Below, piece after piece: positions 1 to 10,570 of a DNA stretch of 14,738 nt. Origin of the DNA: Phoronis ovalis (taxonomy: Eukaryota; Phoronida; Phoronidae); the NCBI GenBank assembly GCA_028565635.1, contig JAOXYB010016842.1:4220-18957 (forward strand). Reading direction: 5' to 3'. The position numbers and the translations under genes were made by a program. Every line of letters starts with the position of its first letter. Position 1 is the stretch's first letter. The notes below the pieces were generated by a model, which saw only the letters and a list, made by a program, of their open reading frames with translations, searched no databases and had not been told where the DNA came from.

Positions 1-1016
1 ACCACAGATACTGATGACCAACCATCCTGATCCCCCCTGATCCAACTGTATGGAATGTGAGCATAAGAGAGGCACATGAATTACCACTGCCTAAGCGGTA
101 TTTCTGTAAAGTTTTCCAAAACTACTAAAGGGAAAACGACCGTGAAGATTGCTGCAACAGCAAATTTATACAAAACATAGCGACCACATTCGCTTTTAAT
201 TATATACAGTTACCGTCATCTTCATGTGTCGGTCCTATCACATAATCTTCATCAACAAGCCCAATAACACCAAGAAAATACAGTACATATATCTACAAGG
301 TACCGTCGCTTTTCTTTTGCAAAATTTGTCAAAATTAATAATCTTCACCAAGGCACTAATTGATTAGCACGTGTCTGGACTAGCACCAGGAGCTGTTGCT
401 ATGTTTATTTACGTAGTGTTTGCTAATATGTTTATTTAACAAATGCCTATATTTTCATTCTTAACACAATCATGTCAACACGATTTTCTAACTAAGCTTC
501 CGAAGACTGTCTCCATTTATGTATGCTTACTCTTACAATCAAACAACCTTATTGTTTAAATACGAAAATATCTAAATTTTCTATCAATACTAAAACGCAC
601 ATCAGTGTCATTCTGGAATGTATCGTTTTGTTTATTAGGCGTCCGTCCCAATGTATCCCTTCAGGCCGTTTGTTCAGCGATAGGTACCTTCAGTGAGGAC
701 ATTACAGCGCACGTACGAATAAGGAAAATATGAGTCTTGGTAATTGACCAGTTGGTTATAAAAACATCAATGATTAGTGTGTTTTCTTTTGTTTCTCCTC
801 ATTATGAATCATTGCTTTCTGATAATAATTTTGTTTCTTACGAAAATAAAAACGTCTAAAAAACTAAATAAAATAACGTTCCTTAACATGCAACGAACGG
901 ATACCCGATAATCATACTGCTTAGAGGATCCCGACAGTGTTGTGCTGATAGAAGCAGCACAGAAGCCATTGATAACATTTTTTAAGAAGCATAATGTACT
1001 AGTTTTAGACACTCAC
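1..1016 (-). other. Intron 1 of the TGF-beta-family ligand gene (5' part; runs off the left edge)
   Basis: The interval begins, on the minus strand, with a strong GTGAGT donor immediately after the coding exon at 1017-1302. I found no acceptor followed by open coding sequence resembling a TGF-beta prodomain or cysteine-knot domain down to position 1, so the next exon is most likely outside the window. The DNA is AT-rich and I saw no clear repeat. The small open frame that crosses 809-1012 carries no recognisable protein and lies antisense to nothing known. Confidence 0.6.
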
Positions 1017-1302
1017 CTATGGTAGCTTGTATACTTCTAACTGTATTCGTTTTCAGTGCTTTCGGCGATAATCCATTTCTGTATGTATCGTACAGCTCCA
1101 TCATGTAACGAGTACCTTCCACAGTTTCTTTCGGATCTGGAGGTGTTCCAGACGGAATTTTCCGTTCATGAAATCCCATTGCTGTTTTTACTGCTCTTTC
1201 CAACATAACGTTCTGTTTTCCTTTATTTTGGCGATTTCCAGTACATAATGTTAAAGCTGTAGCAAATAGCAACGAAATTAAAATTTTATTTGTTCTAAAC
1301 AT
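1017..1302 (-). CDS. TGF-beta superfamily ligand (BMP/Nodal-like), first coding exon: signal peptide and start of prodomain; partial gene
   Basis: This exon encodes 95 residues plus the first base of the next codon, and ends at ATAG|GTGAGT (intron phase 1). From the Met at 1302 the protein has a signal peptide: a short basic start (MFRTNK), a hydrophobic core at about residues 7-20, and a likely cleavage near CTG/N. Residues 66-74 (YMMELYDTY) followed by NTVRS at 86-90 match the alpha-1 helix/latency-lasso start of TGF-beta prodomains, where BMPs and Nodals typically have YMLxLY...NTVRS or IIRS. Members are secreted dimers that signal through type I/II receptor kinases and Smads. The exon contains only prodomain, so furin site and cysteine knot are not visible and the subfamily (Nodal, BMP3-like, Vg1/univin, ADMP) cannot be decided. 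Two further in-frame ATGs at 1335 and 1332 follow an in-frame TAA; I prefer 1302 because it gives the cleaner signal peptide. It has A at -3. Confidence 0.72.
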
Positions 1303-1400
1303 TTTTGAAAGATGTTGTAGTTCTCTTAACATCATGATGAATCTAAATCGCTGTTACTATCTATCTTAGCATTTAAGAAGAACTTGCATTACAACAAAAA

Positions 1401-1415
1401 ATAAACACGTTTACT
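1401..1415. promoter_or_regulatory. Pair of opposed forkhead-type motifs
   Basis: ATAAACA on the plus strand (1401-1407) is followed at once by GTTTAC (1410-1415), which is GTAAAC on the minus strand. Both match the forkhead core RYMAACA/GTAAACA, about 100 bp upstream of the ligand start codon. Forkhead factors are known regulators of several TGF-beta ligands. The motif is short and the region AT-rich, so a chance match is quite possible. Confidence 0.2.
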
Positions 1416-1782
1416 ACACACTTCTGTGACCGTGACTTCTCTTATTATCCTGTAAGCTCTAGTGTTATCCAAAAATATTTCGCTGCAAACGAAACTTGTT
1501 TTGTACACCCTTAACTGATAATGGGCGCGTACACTCAACAATTAACACTATCGTAGTTGCAAACTGTTAACTCTTTTAAATCCAAGATAATCTATCACTT
1601 ATAGAAAATTGATAGACACCTGTCAAGAAAAAGTTCCTCTCTTGATCGAGTTAGCGGCGACAAATTGCTGTTACAAACTCAGTCATTGTGCACATAACAC
1701 CTTTAGGCAGTTATGACAATTAAAAACACAAATAACAGTGTCAAAGTTTTCTTTTGGAAGCTGATATACCGTGTCCCACCGT

Positions 1783-1800
1783 GTCTAGAAGGATGTCTAG
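1783..1800. promoter_or_regulatory. Two GTCTAG words, possible Smad-binding elements
   Basis: GTCTAG occurs at 1783-1788 and again at 1795-1800, with starts 12 bp apart, about 480 bp upstream of the preferred ligand start. The Smad3/4 MH1 box is GTCT/AGAC, with GTCTAGAC as the ideal palindrome, and autoregulation through such sites is known for Nodal-type ligands. The match is short; regulation is inference only. Confidence 0.2.
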
Positions 1801-2841
1801 CACCTCTTACAACCTATAATTAATCTTAACGAAATCCTACGACGCGTCTTGAAATCATATTTTAACTTCGGACTTTAAGAATCTTGACTTGATCCAATCG
1901 CAAACTTGAAAACCGAATTATAGAGACCTAAGCTCCAACTGAAATTCTTAGATACTTAAATAAAACGTTGCCTGTTCTCTGTTACTCCAATTTTACAACT
2001 ATTCCCAAAGATAAGACACTTGTATAAAATGCTTCAAATCTGAACAAAATTATGGCAATAAATTAATCCACGGAATCTTGAAAGCACGATTCTAGTTTTT
2101 AATCTAAAGTTATGTGATAAATTATTACCACGAGTATGTGTGCGCCTTGTCTTGATGTTCATTCAGTAAATACTGGCTTAAAACCCTTGAAGATGATATT
2201 TTTGTTAAGCACAGATGAGTAGGCCCTGAATGGGTATAAGAGAGTGTTAAATCTACCGTAAAACATTAATATTTTGCTAGATTTTAATGTTATGGAGCAT
2301 CGTTTCAAGTAATTTCTACATAAAATTTAAATTTCAAAAACAAAAATTAAAATTTGCCTTTTAAAATTCCAGAAAAGCGTAAAACACGTTGTTATTTCGC
2401 AGTTATTAGGAATATTTTCTGTAAATAAATAATTCGTGTGTACAGTACTTGCGAGCGGACGCAATGGCTAGTAGGCTAATTGGCGTGTATTGTGTAGTGG
2501 CTCCGTCAATCTGTACATGATCAAGGTATTATATGCCATCAATCTGGCTACTGTATAACAAATGTGGAAACCTGTTGGACACAAGGAATATAATTCGCCT
2601 AGTGTCAACGATTAAGGGTAGTTTGTTAATAATATAAAGACATGAAAAGAAAATTAAAATTTGCGGGATTGTTGGATAATTGATCAATGTTGCCGGCAAT
2701 GTTGCATTTATCATGCAAGAAATACATGAAAAATTTTAGTTTTGTATCATTTTGATATTATTTACATTAATATTCATAAATACTTTGAAGAGTGAAAACT
2801 ACTATCGATTGAGGTAAAGATAAATTCTTTTCTGGCAAAAA

Positions 2842-2980
2842 TTGTATTGTTTAGTTTTCACGAGAGGGCTTAGATATCCAAAACCTGAATGTGACCGGAA
2901 CGTCACTGCCCCGTCGCCGCTGCATCAGGGGGGGGGGTCTTGGAAAACTGCTACACCGGAATTTCGCTCCATACACACGG
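2842..2980. repeat. GC-rich island with a 10-base G run, probable repeat fragment
   Basis: In a strongly AT-rich neighbourhood, roughly 2880-2960 is GC-rich. It contains the small inverted repeat GTGAC-n6-GTCAC at 2891-2906 and a run of ten G at 2928-2937. The base composition unlike its surroundings and the G run are like the ends of other repeats in this window, so I read it as a decayed interspersed element. Open frames cross it on the plus strand but show no recognisable protein. Confidence 0.35.
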
Positions 2981-5939
2981 CATACACATCATGCTCAATA
3001 TCAATTTTTTTCTCGTACACTTTCCTAACATCAATATAATAATAAATCTTGTATACAGTTGTACAGTAATTGTCCTATTAATTGAGGATACCTCTTTGAA
3101 ACGTCATAAGTTCAAAGAAGCAATTTTAGAATCAAATAACTGTCAAACTTCAAAAGATCTATATTTTATGTTTCCGTGTTAATACGTCATATCTTAACTT
3201 TTTCGTCATATATATACCTATTTTTACTGAAGGCATGAAGAGATCATTAATATAAAGAAATAAAAAAAAAATTAGGATTCCACAAATATATAATGATAAA
3301 CATTCTCATTATACCAGTGCACTTTATTTATAAGTACCGCGGAGCAACCATTTACTTGCCTCATTTAGAAAATAATTATAGTATTTATGTATTTAGTTAA
3401 TTTGATTTGATGATCTTTAAATGGATTGTTTACTATTTACATCATTTTTGAAGCCAATCACAAGTCATTATCTCATAATTTTCCATGAGTAACAGTTCTC
3501 CACACTGAAACTCTGGATTACTGGAGACTATCCTGGGAAAGGTCTGTATAGTTCCGTTTTATACAGCTTGAAAACGTCTCACAATCTCTGGGCTCACATT
3601 TTAGTCTTTCCTGAATTGTAACAAGGGAAGAAAACCTGAATTTGACGTTTAACTTCACAACAAAGAGGCAATTTTTAATGTTTACGAGCGGTATGGTTAT
3701 AAAGAGGGCTATCGTCCCGGGGATATCACGTGTTCTCTTGTAAAGAATTACGACCGTGTCTTCATGAAGAACAAAAGATAACAAAACTACTGCTACGAAG
3801 TCAATTTTTTGTGGGAAATAAGTCAACCCTGCTGCGTCTTTTGGTAGACAATCAACCTCTTTACTTTTATATATAACAACAAAGTGTGATACTACGGTTA
3901 TCTTAAGCCGGTGCTTTGAAGTTTATTTTAGATAGCTACTTGATAAAAAGCAGAAATGTGTTTTTCGCATGTGTACATATTACATGTTTGCTTTGTGTTA
4001 AACATAAGATGAAATCGTCAATCATGTATTTAGTATAAAGTTTTATTTCTACACAGTTGTTGCTGGCCCGTTGCCGATCAATTGTTCATGGTAATTAACC
4101 CCGAGATAGGATGCGGGGAAATCAGTGAATGAATTTACTTCAAGAAATCTTAGTAATTTTATTGACACCAATTGAAAGCTGATCGAAATACTTGTTTAAA
4201 ATGGAAAATGGAAGTTAGCCCAAAGTTTTTTTTATCCGTTATTTTTTTGTACAGTAAACAAACTTTACTGTTCGCTTATAAGTTTAATTGGGATAGTGAA
4301 GAAGTTCATGTCAGTAATTTATTAACAAACACGCGTTTCCTGACGTGCAAGTAGCTATCAAATGAAAATTGACAAACCCCGAAAATTAGATTAAGAGATA
4401 TTTTAAAAATTCTGTTAAAAGTTAATGAAAGTATGCATATATTAACAAGTTAATTCTAAAAATCCCGTTCGTGCACGATGTACTGCAGTACACACACTGA
4501 TGTATAATAACCCCGGATAGTAAGGATATAGTGAGATTCAGAAATATCCACGAATATACTCTGTGTTAGCAAGCGTATATTTTGTGCGCATATTTGTGTC
4601 CGGATTTTCCGCACTGTATGCTGACCAGACAGATTCGATATGCGCTTCTCGTAACAAACAAGACCTATTGATATGTTTTTTTTTACCTTTGTGCAGTAAG
4701 TCGAAAACATATATGGCAACATTGACAACGCTTTTCAATATAAAAATGCTACGTAACTTCCAAAATGCGAAAGAGGCTTCTTAAAATAATCCATTTTATT
4801 TCCACCAGTTTGTATATTTACATTCACAGCTTGAAATAATAAAATAAAGGCCGAATATAGCACAATGATCAACATAAACAATCTTTTGTTTTCATAATAA
4901 ATTTTTAAACTGACATGAGAAGCGTGGCAAGAAGCAAAATGTGAAAAAGATTAAAATTAATATCCTATCAAAACTACATAATTTTTTGAAAAACATTCAC
5001 TTCCTCCTACTAAAAAAAACCTCATTTGGCTGGGTCAGAAAACAGAAACTTCCTCCGAAAAGAGATAAAAATAGAATTAGCTAACCTTTAATAAAAAAAA
5101 TGTTTTGAGTTATACAGCAAAATGAATGTACTGTGCAAGCAGTGTCAATAACATTTACCAAGGTAATCTGTAGTTCACACTAAACACATTTTCTTCTAAT
5201 ACCTTTAAAGACATGCAGAATTTTTGCCTTCAGAGACTTGAATCAACCTGTTTTAGATAAAGCAAAGCAGTCTTTTTGGCGAGACGTTTGACAAAACACA
5301 TGTAGAAACTAATGTTGTGTAATTAATTTAAGACCACTTAATAATTTGCATCATATCACAAAACTCAAACTTTGGGAGCAAAATGTACTTTCTTTCTGAA
5401 GTTAAGTATATAAGTGGTTCAGTGCTTGTCCCATAGAAAAGCAATACAAATGATTTCTTACCACAAAAAATGCACATATTTGAAAAATGGAATTTTGTCT
5501 GACAGTACACTTTACCATGACCTTACATTTGGATAAAAATGATAAAATATGCATAGGATAAAAGAAACCAGTAAATACTGAACCTTATGTAAAATGTCAA
5601 ATTTGATAATAAAAGTTGTTGTAAAAAGATGCGAATGGCATACGCCAAAGTAAATGAAAACACATACAAAAGAGCTTGAAAATTCAATGTTATATTATGT
5701 GACAAGAACTTTTAGAAAGAAAATTTAAAACAAAACACAGTGGATTTTTAGACAATTATCTGCAAATATCATAACTATGTTGTTGTACAAATATCAGACA
5801 TCTCATATTAACAGTTTCATAGAAGCCTGTTCTAAAGAACATTAAATGCAAATGTATTTCAACCTCAGAATGTACAAAAATGCATCAATATTCAATAAAT
5901 TGTGGGTGGCATAGCATACCTGACATACCCCCTATGGAG
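2981..5939. other. Intergenic stretch without a supported gene
   Basis: Only short open frames are present (the longest, 102 codons, on the minus strand at 3518-3826). None has a recognisable domain, coiled-coil pattern or signal peptide followed by a coherent body, and none is framed by matching splice sites. Slightly GC-richer patches occur at about 4060-4120, with a small CCCCG/CGGGG hairpin, and at about 4450-4640. The stretch separates the 3' end of the coiled-coil gene from the promoter of the ligand gene, so enhancers may lie here, but nothing specific can be read from sequence alone. Confidence 0.4.
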
Positions 5940-5956
5940 ATATAGACTTCCTGCTG

Positions 5957-5962
5957 TTTATT
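5957..5962 (-). terminator. Candidate poly(A) signal AATAAA of the coiled-coil gene
   Basis: TTTATT on the plus strand is AATAAA in the sense of the gene. It is the first canonical hexamer I find after the stop codon, about 740 bases downstream. The following minus-strand sequence includes GGGGGTATGTCAGGTATG, a GU-rich stretch suitable as a downstream element. Other AATAAA words exist further on, so the true cleavage site could be later. Confidence 0.35.
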
Positions 5963-6700
5963 ATCAATGCTGGGTACAGAGTACTCAGCAAATAAATCAA
6001 CAATTAAATTATATTCGGTACAATTGATCTCCCTTTAGAATGTAAACATATTGCTTTTCACACCTTTTTTGTAACATTGATTTTAACAGGTTTGTAAATA
6101 TATTCACCTGTCGGAATTTTTGACTTAGGCTAAGTAATTAAGAGGCAGGATATTAACAGCTAATTAAACTAACAAGTTGTGTAAACAATCATCAACTGTA
6201 CGTTATGGAATCTAGAAAAACAACAGTATATATTTTTGACAAGTAAATCTAGACACACCCAAACATATATACAGTACAGTGTGGTGTGATTGGCCTATGA
6301 TATTGTTTTTTCTGTTCAGTATCACGTATGAAGCAAACTTACAAATGAAAATGATTCGATATGAACATATTTTTAAAACAATAATGATACCGATAAAAAA
6401 AATTGTACATCAAAACACTTTACAATATCAGTGAACTAGATAATGAAATATTCATTAGATTGGTAAATAATCCAAAATTTCCATAATGAATTCAATTACA
6501 AAATACCAATGTATTGTCCAAATAAAAACCTTCCATATACATTAGAGCTCTCATTGAATTGTTTCATTTAGTCTTTGCCTCCTGATGTAAACCATCATTC
6601 AACATGCACTTGATTCAAGAGCTACTGTTTCATTTTTCAGTACCATTTGCCTTACTGGAGTATTAACAGCGGGTTTGTATATGTCTTATCCCACCAGTTT
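5963..6700 (-). other. Probable 3' UTR of the coiled-coil gene
   Basis: This stretch lies between the stop codon at 6701-6703 and the first canonical poly(A) hexamer. It is AT-rich, has no open frame worth keeping, and I could not recognise a conserved motif. A UTR of about 750 bases is ordinary for an animal gene; its extent is inferred from the hexamer only. Confidence 0.4.
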
Positions 6701-6742
6701 TCATACTTCGCCAGTCATACTGTCATTATGTTTTTGAGCAAC
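6701..6742 (-). CDS. Coiled-coil protein, last coding exon with stop codon
   Basis: A good acceptor (TTGTTTTACAG) precedes 14 codons reading VAQKHNDSMTGEV and a TGA at 6701-6703. The frame continues that of the exon at 7008-7121 in phase 0. The short non-helical tail (NDSMTGEV) after a long charged helix is a normal end for a coiled-coil protein. The exon is recognised only by its splice acceptor and frame continuity, so transcript evidence would be needed to exclude a different last exon. Confidence 0.6.
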   Translation of the reverse strand, partial: VAQKHNDSMTGEV

Positions 6743-7007
6743 CTGTAAAACAACAGCAATAGTTATTATTAAAAAAACTGTTGAATGCTTTACAAGTTTA
6801 AAAAAATTAGCATTTCTCAAAATTTGTGCTAGTGATTTTGTCAATTTGTAATGACAACATGGATGTAAGGTTCTCTTTACGTCAATATAAATATATTATT
6901 ATAAAATAAAACAAACATTAGTTTTATGAATTAAACTTTAGAGTTTTTCCCTTTCTGTGATGTTTAATAAATATTTCAGACTACAGATATAAAAAAAAAC
7001 AACTGAC
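6743..7007 (-). other. Intron (265 bp) with GTCAGT donor
   Basis: The donor is AGG|GTCAGT, weaker than the GTRAGT donors elsewhere in the gene, and the acceptor is a clear pyrimidine-rich TTTTACAG. No other signal is visible inside. Confidence 0.5.
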
Positions 7008-7121
7008 CCTTAATAAACGCATGTGTTCTCTCTCGTGTTCTCCTAGTTGATATTTATCTTCACGCAGTAATTCCCGATGTTTCTGCAGTGTTATATAGCT
7101 TTCTTCTCTTTGAGCATGGAC
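7008..7121 (-). CDS. Coiled-coil protein, penultimate coding exon
   Basis: The exon is 114 bp, 38 codons, phase 0 at both ends. Its acceptor is TTTGTGTTCTGTAG and its donor AGG|GTCAGT. The peptide begins VHAQREESYITLQKHRELL and ends HEREHMRLLR. It is dense in E, R, H and L, helical and without Pro, and continues the coiled coil of the exon at 11524-11751. The only Gly (in YQLGEHE) may mark a small break in the helix. The length is a multiple of three, so skipping this exon would keep the frame. Confidence 0.72.
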
Positions 7122-7240
7122 CTACAGAACACAAACAATGGCATGTTACAAGGAAATTTTTTTTTTAATGATGCATATTTTTCTCAGTGTTGATGTTATA
7201 TTAATTCGTGGCAAGGCTATAACAATCTCTATTAAAGAAA

Positions 7241-7298
7241 TCTAAGCATTTATAGGACAGTGCAAGATATCTAAGCATTTATAGGACAGTGCAAGATA
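7241..7298. repeat. Perfect 29-bp tandem duplication (two copies)
   Basis: The unit beginning TCTAAGCATTTATAGG at 7241-7269 is repeated without mismatch at 7270-7298. Identical copies imply a recent event. It lies in the large intron about 120 bp upstream of the penultimate exon in the gene's sense and does not touch its splice acceptor region. Confidence 0.9.
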
Positions 7299-8298
7299 TT
7301 TGTTTCTATGCTTTTAATTACTGTGACTTTATAATAGTGTGGCAAACTAATGCTGTGGGAGGAACCAGGTATTCATTGTATCAAAGAGACCATCTTCTCT
7401 GTAGGCATGCAGAAGTACTCAGGAACTTGGCATAAAGAGATTTTTGTTTCAAGCTACTTGCCAGTTTATTAACCTTATGTGAGGAGGAAAGGATAGAAAG
7501 ATGATGAAGATGATGACAATAACTAGATTTGTAACAATATAACCGAAAGATGTGTGATGGCAACCCATTTTACAAGCAACCCATTTTCTCATAAATGGCA
7601 TGTAGTCAAAATCAAAAGTAGAAACTTGCCATTAGAGAATATAAATCTAGTACAGCACTTATAGATAGCACAGTTACTGCAGCTGTGAGATAAAGAACAA
7701 TGAAAAATGTGTATTTATACCTAAATACTAGATACACCCTTTTCTGCAGTATTTCTAAATTCTGTAATTGAATTTAGCCTGATCATAATGATGTCCTACA
7801 TTACCAGCAATACTATATATATACTCAATTCACAACATAATAATAGAGGTGCAATTTGAAATGTGACCCTGTGAAAGTCACTTGTATGATTACAACCTGT
7901 GCAATAATTAACCAATCGGAGAATACTGGTCAGGCCTTGTGAGGTTCGGTAATGTGACTAGCAGAGGTAAATGTAATTTGTATATACAGAAATGCACTGA
8001 ATACACAATAAAGGTTATGGTATATAGCTAATACTACTGAATAATAAAAGTCTTGTTTTTATGATAATTAACCAATAGATGTCATAATTAATTGACATTT
8101 TTAAAGAGCCCTTAGGGAAGTAGAACAGGTAAACATGATATGGTTGTTTTATATATCAACAAGTCCATCTGCTGACCAAATGTTCCCACCTGTACATACA
8201 TAAGACATGTTGATAGGAAATTTAATTTTTATGAGTTCACCTGTTATCATAAACTTGTTGCCAACTTTCAAAAAATTTACATTTCTTAAATTTAAAGA

Positions 8299-8516
8299 TT
8301 TTTTTATTTCAAAATTTGGAAGACTCTTTTGGTTGTTCTCATTTTTTTAATGTTATATACAATTCATACATATTTTAAATTTAGGTGCTTATCACATTTT
8401 TTTAAATCAATACGTTTCTTATTTTCATTTTTTTAATTTCAAAAATTGGAAGAGACTTTTGTTTTATTACTGTTTTATAGAATTTCTACATATTTAATTT
8501 TTAAGCACATTGTGTT
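8299..8516. repeat. Diverged tandem duplication, about 120-130 bp period
   Basis: Two AT-rich blocks share order and wording. TTTCAAAATTTGGAAGACTC at about 8308 matches TTTCAAAAATTGGAAGAGAC at about 8438. The word ACATATTTTAAATTTAGGTG at about 8368 matches ACATATTTAATTTTTAAGCA at about 8488. The gaps differ by about ten bases, so the copies have drifted. The sequence is low in complexity, which weakens the call. Confidence 0.45.
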
Positions 8517-9747
8517 TGAATGATATGGATTGTTTCCATAAAATTTGGTTGATTATGCAATATTCAATACTCTATTTACCAATTAGCAAGATTTCCTACC
8601 TAGGTATACTGTGTTCTAAAATCTTATAATCATAACACTGTGCCAAAAATTAATTTACTTTACATCATATTACCAAACATAAATAATTTACGTTATAACT
8701 ACTTTCAAGTGTTTTCTCATAGAGACAGTTAACAGAAAATTTGTCTGCAGGCACAACCCAAGGGTGTATCCTCATTATTTTATTTGATCATCTGTGTTTG
8801 TATTCTTAGGAGACATCTCTCTTTTTTATTACAACTTTCCTCTTATGTTTAAATTTATACTTATTTTCAGAGTCTTTTTGCACCTTAATATAATAAAAGT
8901 TTATTGACTTAATTTTAAAATCACATAAATTTTAACCTCATAGTTTGTTTGTTTGAAGCAATTGACACCTGAAGTTGATGAGCAATAAAACACCATTACT
9001 TTGTACACATTGTTAACCTTCCAACATTACATTTACTGCATTCTCATATATCCATCAGCAAGCCCAGTGGCTGATTCAGGAGCAGGAATCATATTAACCC
9101 TTTCTGCAGTTTTTACTGTTAGAAATGTTTGAAGCTAAATTTTCTGAAAACCAAATGTGTGCATTTACGCCTTGGGGCTTTTTGCAAATATGATCTTATA
9201 GTAAGGATGCCCTAAGATAGGATATAAGTGGGGATTTAATTGTATCCCTCTAGTTCGACTTATGTACTGGAGGTTATAAAAGCATTATCACTGTTATCTT
9301 AGAATCAACTTTTAGACAAGTTGGGCATAAGATTAAAACTATTAATATTAGCACCAAAAACTTTATAAGTTCTTAACATTTTTGCAGCTGTTTTCTCCAC
9401 CTGAGTCAACAAAAGTATTGCCCATTTACAACATACTCAAGTTGTCAGATTGTTTTTTCTTGCCTGTCATTGACTGTATTACTCTACTGTGTTCCATTAT
9501 CAATAAAGTTGTGATGTTAAAATTAACTTGTTTATTGACTGTACATATAAGACTGAAGAAAATTGCTGACATCAGCAGTTTCATTTTGGACTCCATATTC
9601 GGCAAAGATAGCTAAGCAAGGATCACATAAAGTAAAAAAAAGGATTTTAAATATCAAACAAGTTTCTAACCTCATATCTTCTTTCAAGTCTTAGAACATA
9701 TGAACACTGGCATTGCAATATGTAACTGAAATTGTGCAGAATTTTAT

Positions 9748-9952
9748 CCCAGGGGGTCCAACTCAAGGGAATAATTGGTACCCATGCATGTTTATAAATG
9801 GGAACGCAAATCAAAGACAGTACTAGTACATGTTTTGAATATTTGATAAAAAAATTTCATTCTAACTGTATAACATGCATTATTGTGCTTTTTTACTAGG
9901 TTTTGTTCACAAAGATGCTTACCAGCCACTGATTTGAGTCGGACCCCCAAGG
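9748..9952. mobile_element. MITE-like element with 19-bp terminal inverted repeats
   Basis: The left end CCCAGGGGGTCCAACTCAA (9748-9766) and the reverse complement of the right end, CCTTGGGGGTCCGACTCAA (from 9934-9952), agree at 16 of 19 positions. The interval is about 205 bp with no open frame, so it would be non-autonomous. TTTAT occurs directly before the left end and one base after the right end and may be a 5-bp target duplication, but in AT-rich DNA this is weak. Its ends differ from those of the elements at 10986 and 11969, so it is a different family. Confidence 0.55.
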
Positions 9953-10049
9953 CTTTATCTATACTTTCAGAAAAGGATCACTCATTGGCTAAATATTAAA
10001 ATTTAATAAAAGATATATAAACATTTAATATACATATATTATCTTGCTT

Positions 10050-10128
10050 GCTAGATTTCAAAATTTGGCACATAAAACAACATTTCTTTAATTGTGAAGA
10101 AAGTTATGCCAAATTTTGAAATACTAGC
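10050..10128. repeat. Long imperfect palindrome (hairpin of about 25-bp arms)
   Basis: The left arm at 10050-10075 (GCTAGATTTCAAAATTTGGC and on) pairs with the right arm at 10104-10128 (TTATGCCAAATTTTGAAATA and on), with about 28 bases between and only one or two mismatches or bulges. It could be a tiny MITE or a foldback element; transcribed in the intron it would form a stable hairpin. Confidence 0.7.
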
Positions 10129-10570
10129 TGAATGATAGAAATGTTATTCTGTTTCAGTCTAAATTGACACTTTATAAAAACTAATTTAGAACCACGTGTA
10201 TACTGTATTGCTTATGTCTAAAACATGCAACTTGCATATCCCTTAGGGTACCTTCAATATCTAACACCTGTAAGAATTGCAACTATAATTTTGCACAGGT
10301 GCAAAAAGGTCACGACCTAAAGGCTGTTCACTTTGGCATTTATCAAATTCCATTATTTGGATTTGTTAAAACAGGAAGGTTAATATTGAAAAATAATTTT
10401 TATCAATTAAAAATAGACACCTAATAAAATGATTTTCTTTGTAAGAGGCTAAACCTTTATTTATATCTTACAAAAAAAAACAGAAAAGGAGAAGCTCTGA
10501 AAACAATAAATTTGAGAAACTTTGGAAGACAGTTATCAGCTGTAATCATTACAATTTATGCACCAGTGCT

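Larger units (their letters stand above)
1303..2841. other. Upstream region of the ligand gene (5' UTR and putative promoter)
   Basis: No coding signal is visible on either strand. On the minus strand an in-frame TAA lies seven codons before the first ATG (1335), closing the reading frame. No convincing TATA box or initiator could be chosen, because the AT content makes such matches cheap. Possible regulatory words are listed separately (Fox-type motifs near 1401-1415 and two GTCTAG words at 1783-1800). A short stretch at about 2450-2520 is less AT-rich but contains only an 18-codon open frame starting at 2464, which I do not consider a gene. Confidence 0.4.

Noticed and set aside
809-1012. 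Minus-strand open frame of 67 codons in the ligand gene's first intron
   Set aside because: It begins just after the strong donor at 1016, shows no prodomain features and has no suitable acceptor.
2464-2520. Short ATG open frame in a GC-richer patch
   Set aside because: Eighteen codons only, without splice donor or signal peptide; not supportable as a gene or exon.
3518-3826. 102-codon open frame on the minus strand, the longest in the intergenic stretch
   Set aside because: No recognisable domain, mixed composition without a pattern, no matching splice sites or promoter; such length is expected by chance somewhere in about 15 kb.
4456-4784. Overlapping open frames on both strands
   Set aside because: Three frames share the same DNA and none has a family resemblance; this reflects a locally low stop density in slightly GC-richer sequence.
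9382-9615. Plus-strand open frame preceded by a TTTTTGCAG acceptor-like sequence
   Set aside because: The protein shows no family features, there is no donor in a consistent frame at the far end, and it lies antisense inside an intron of the coiled-coil gene.
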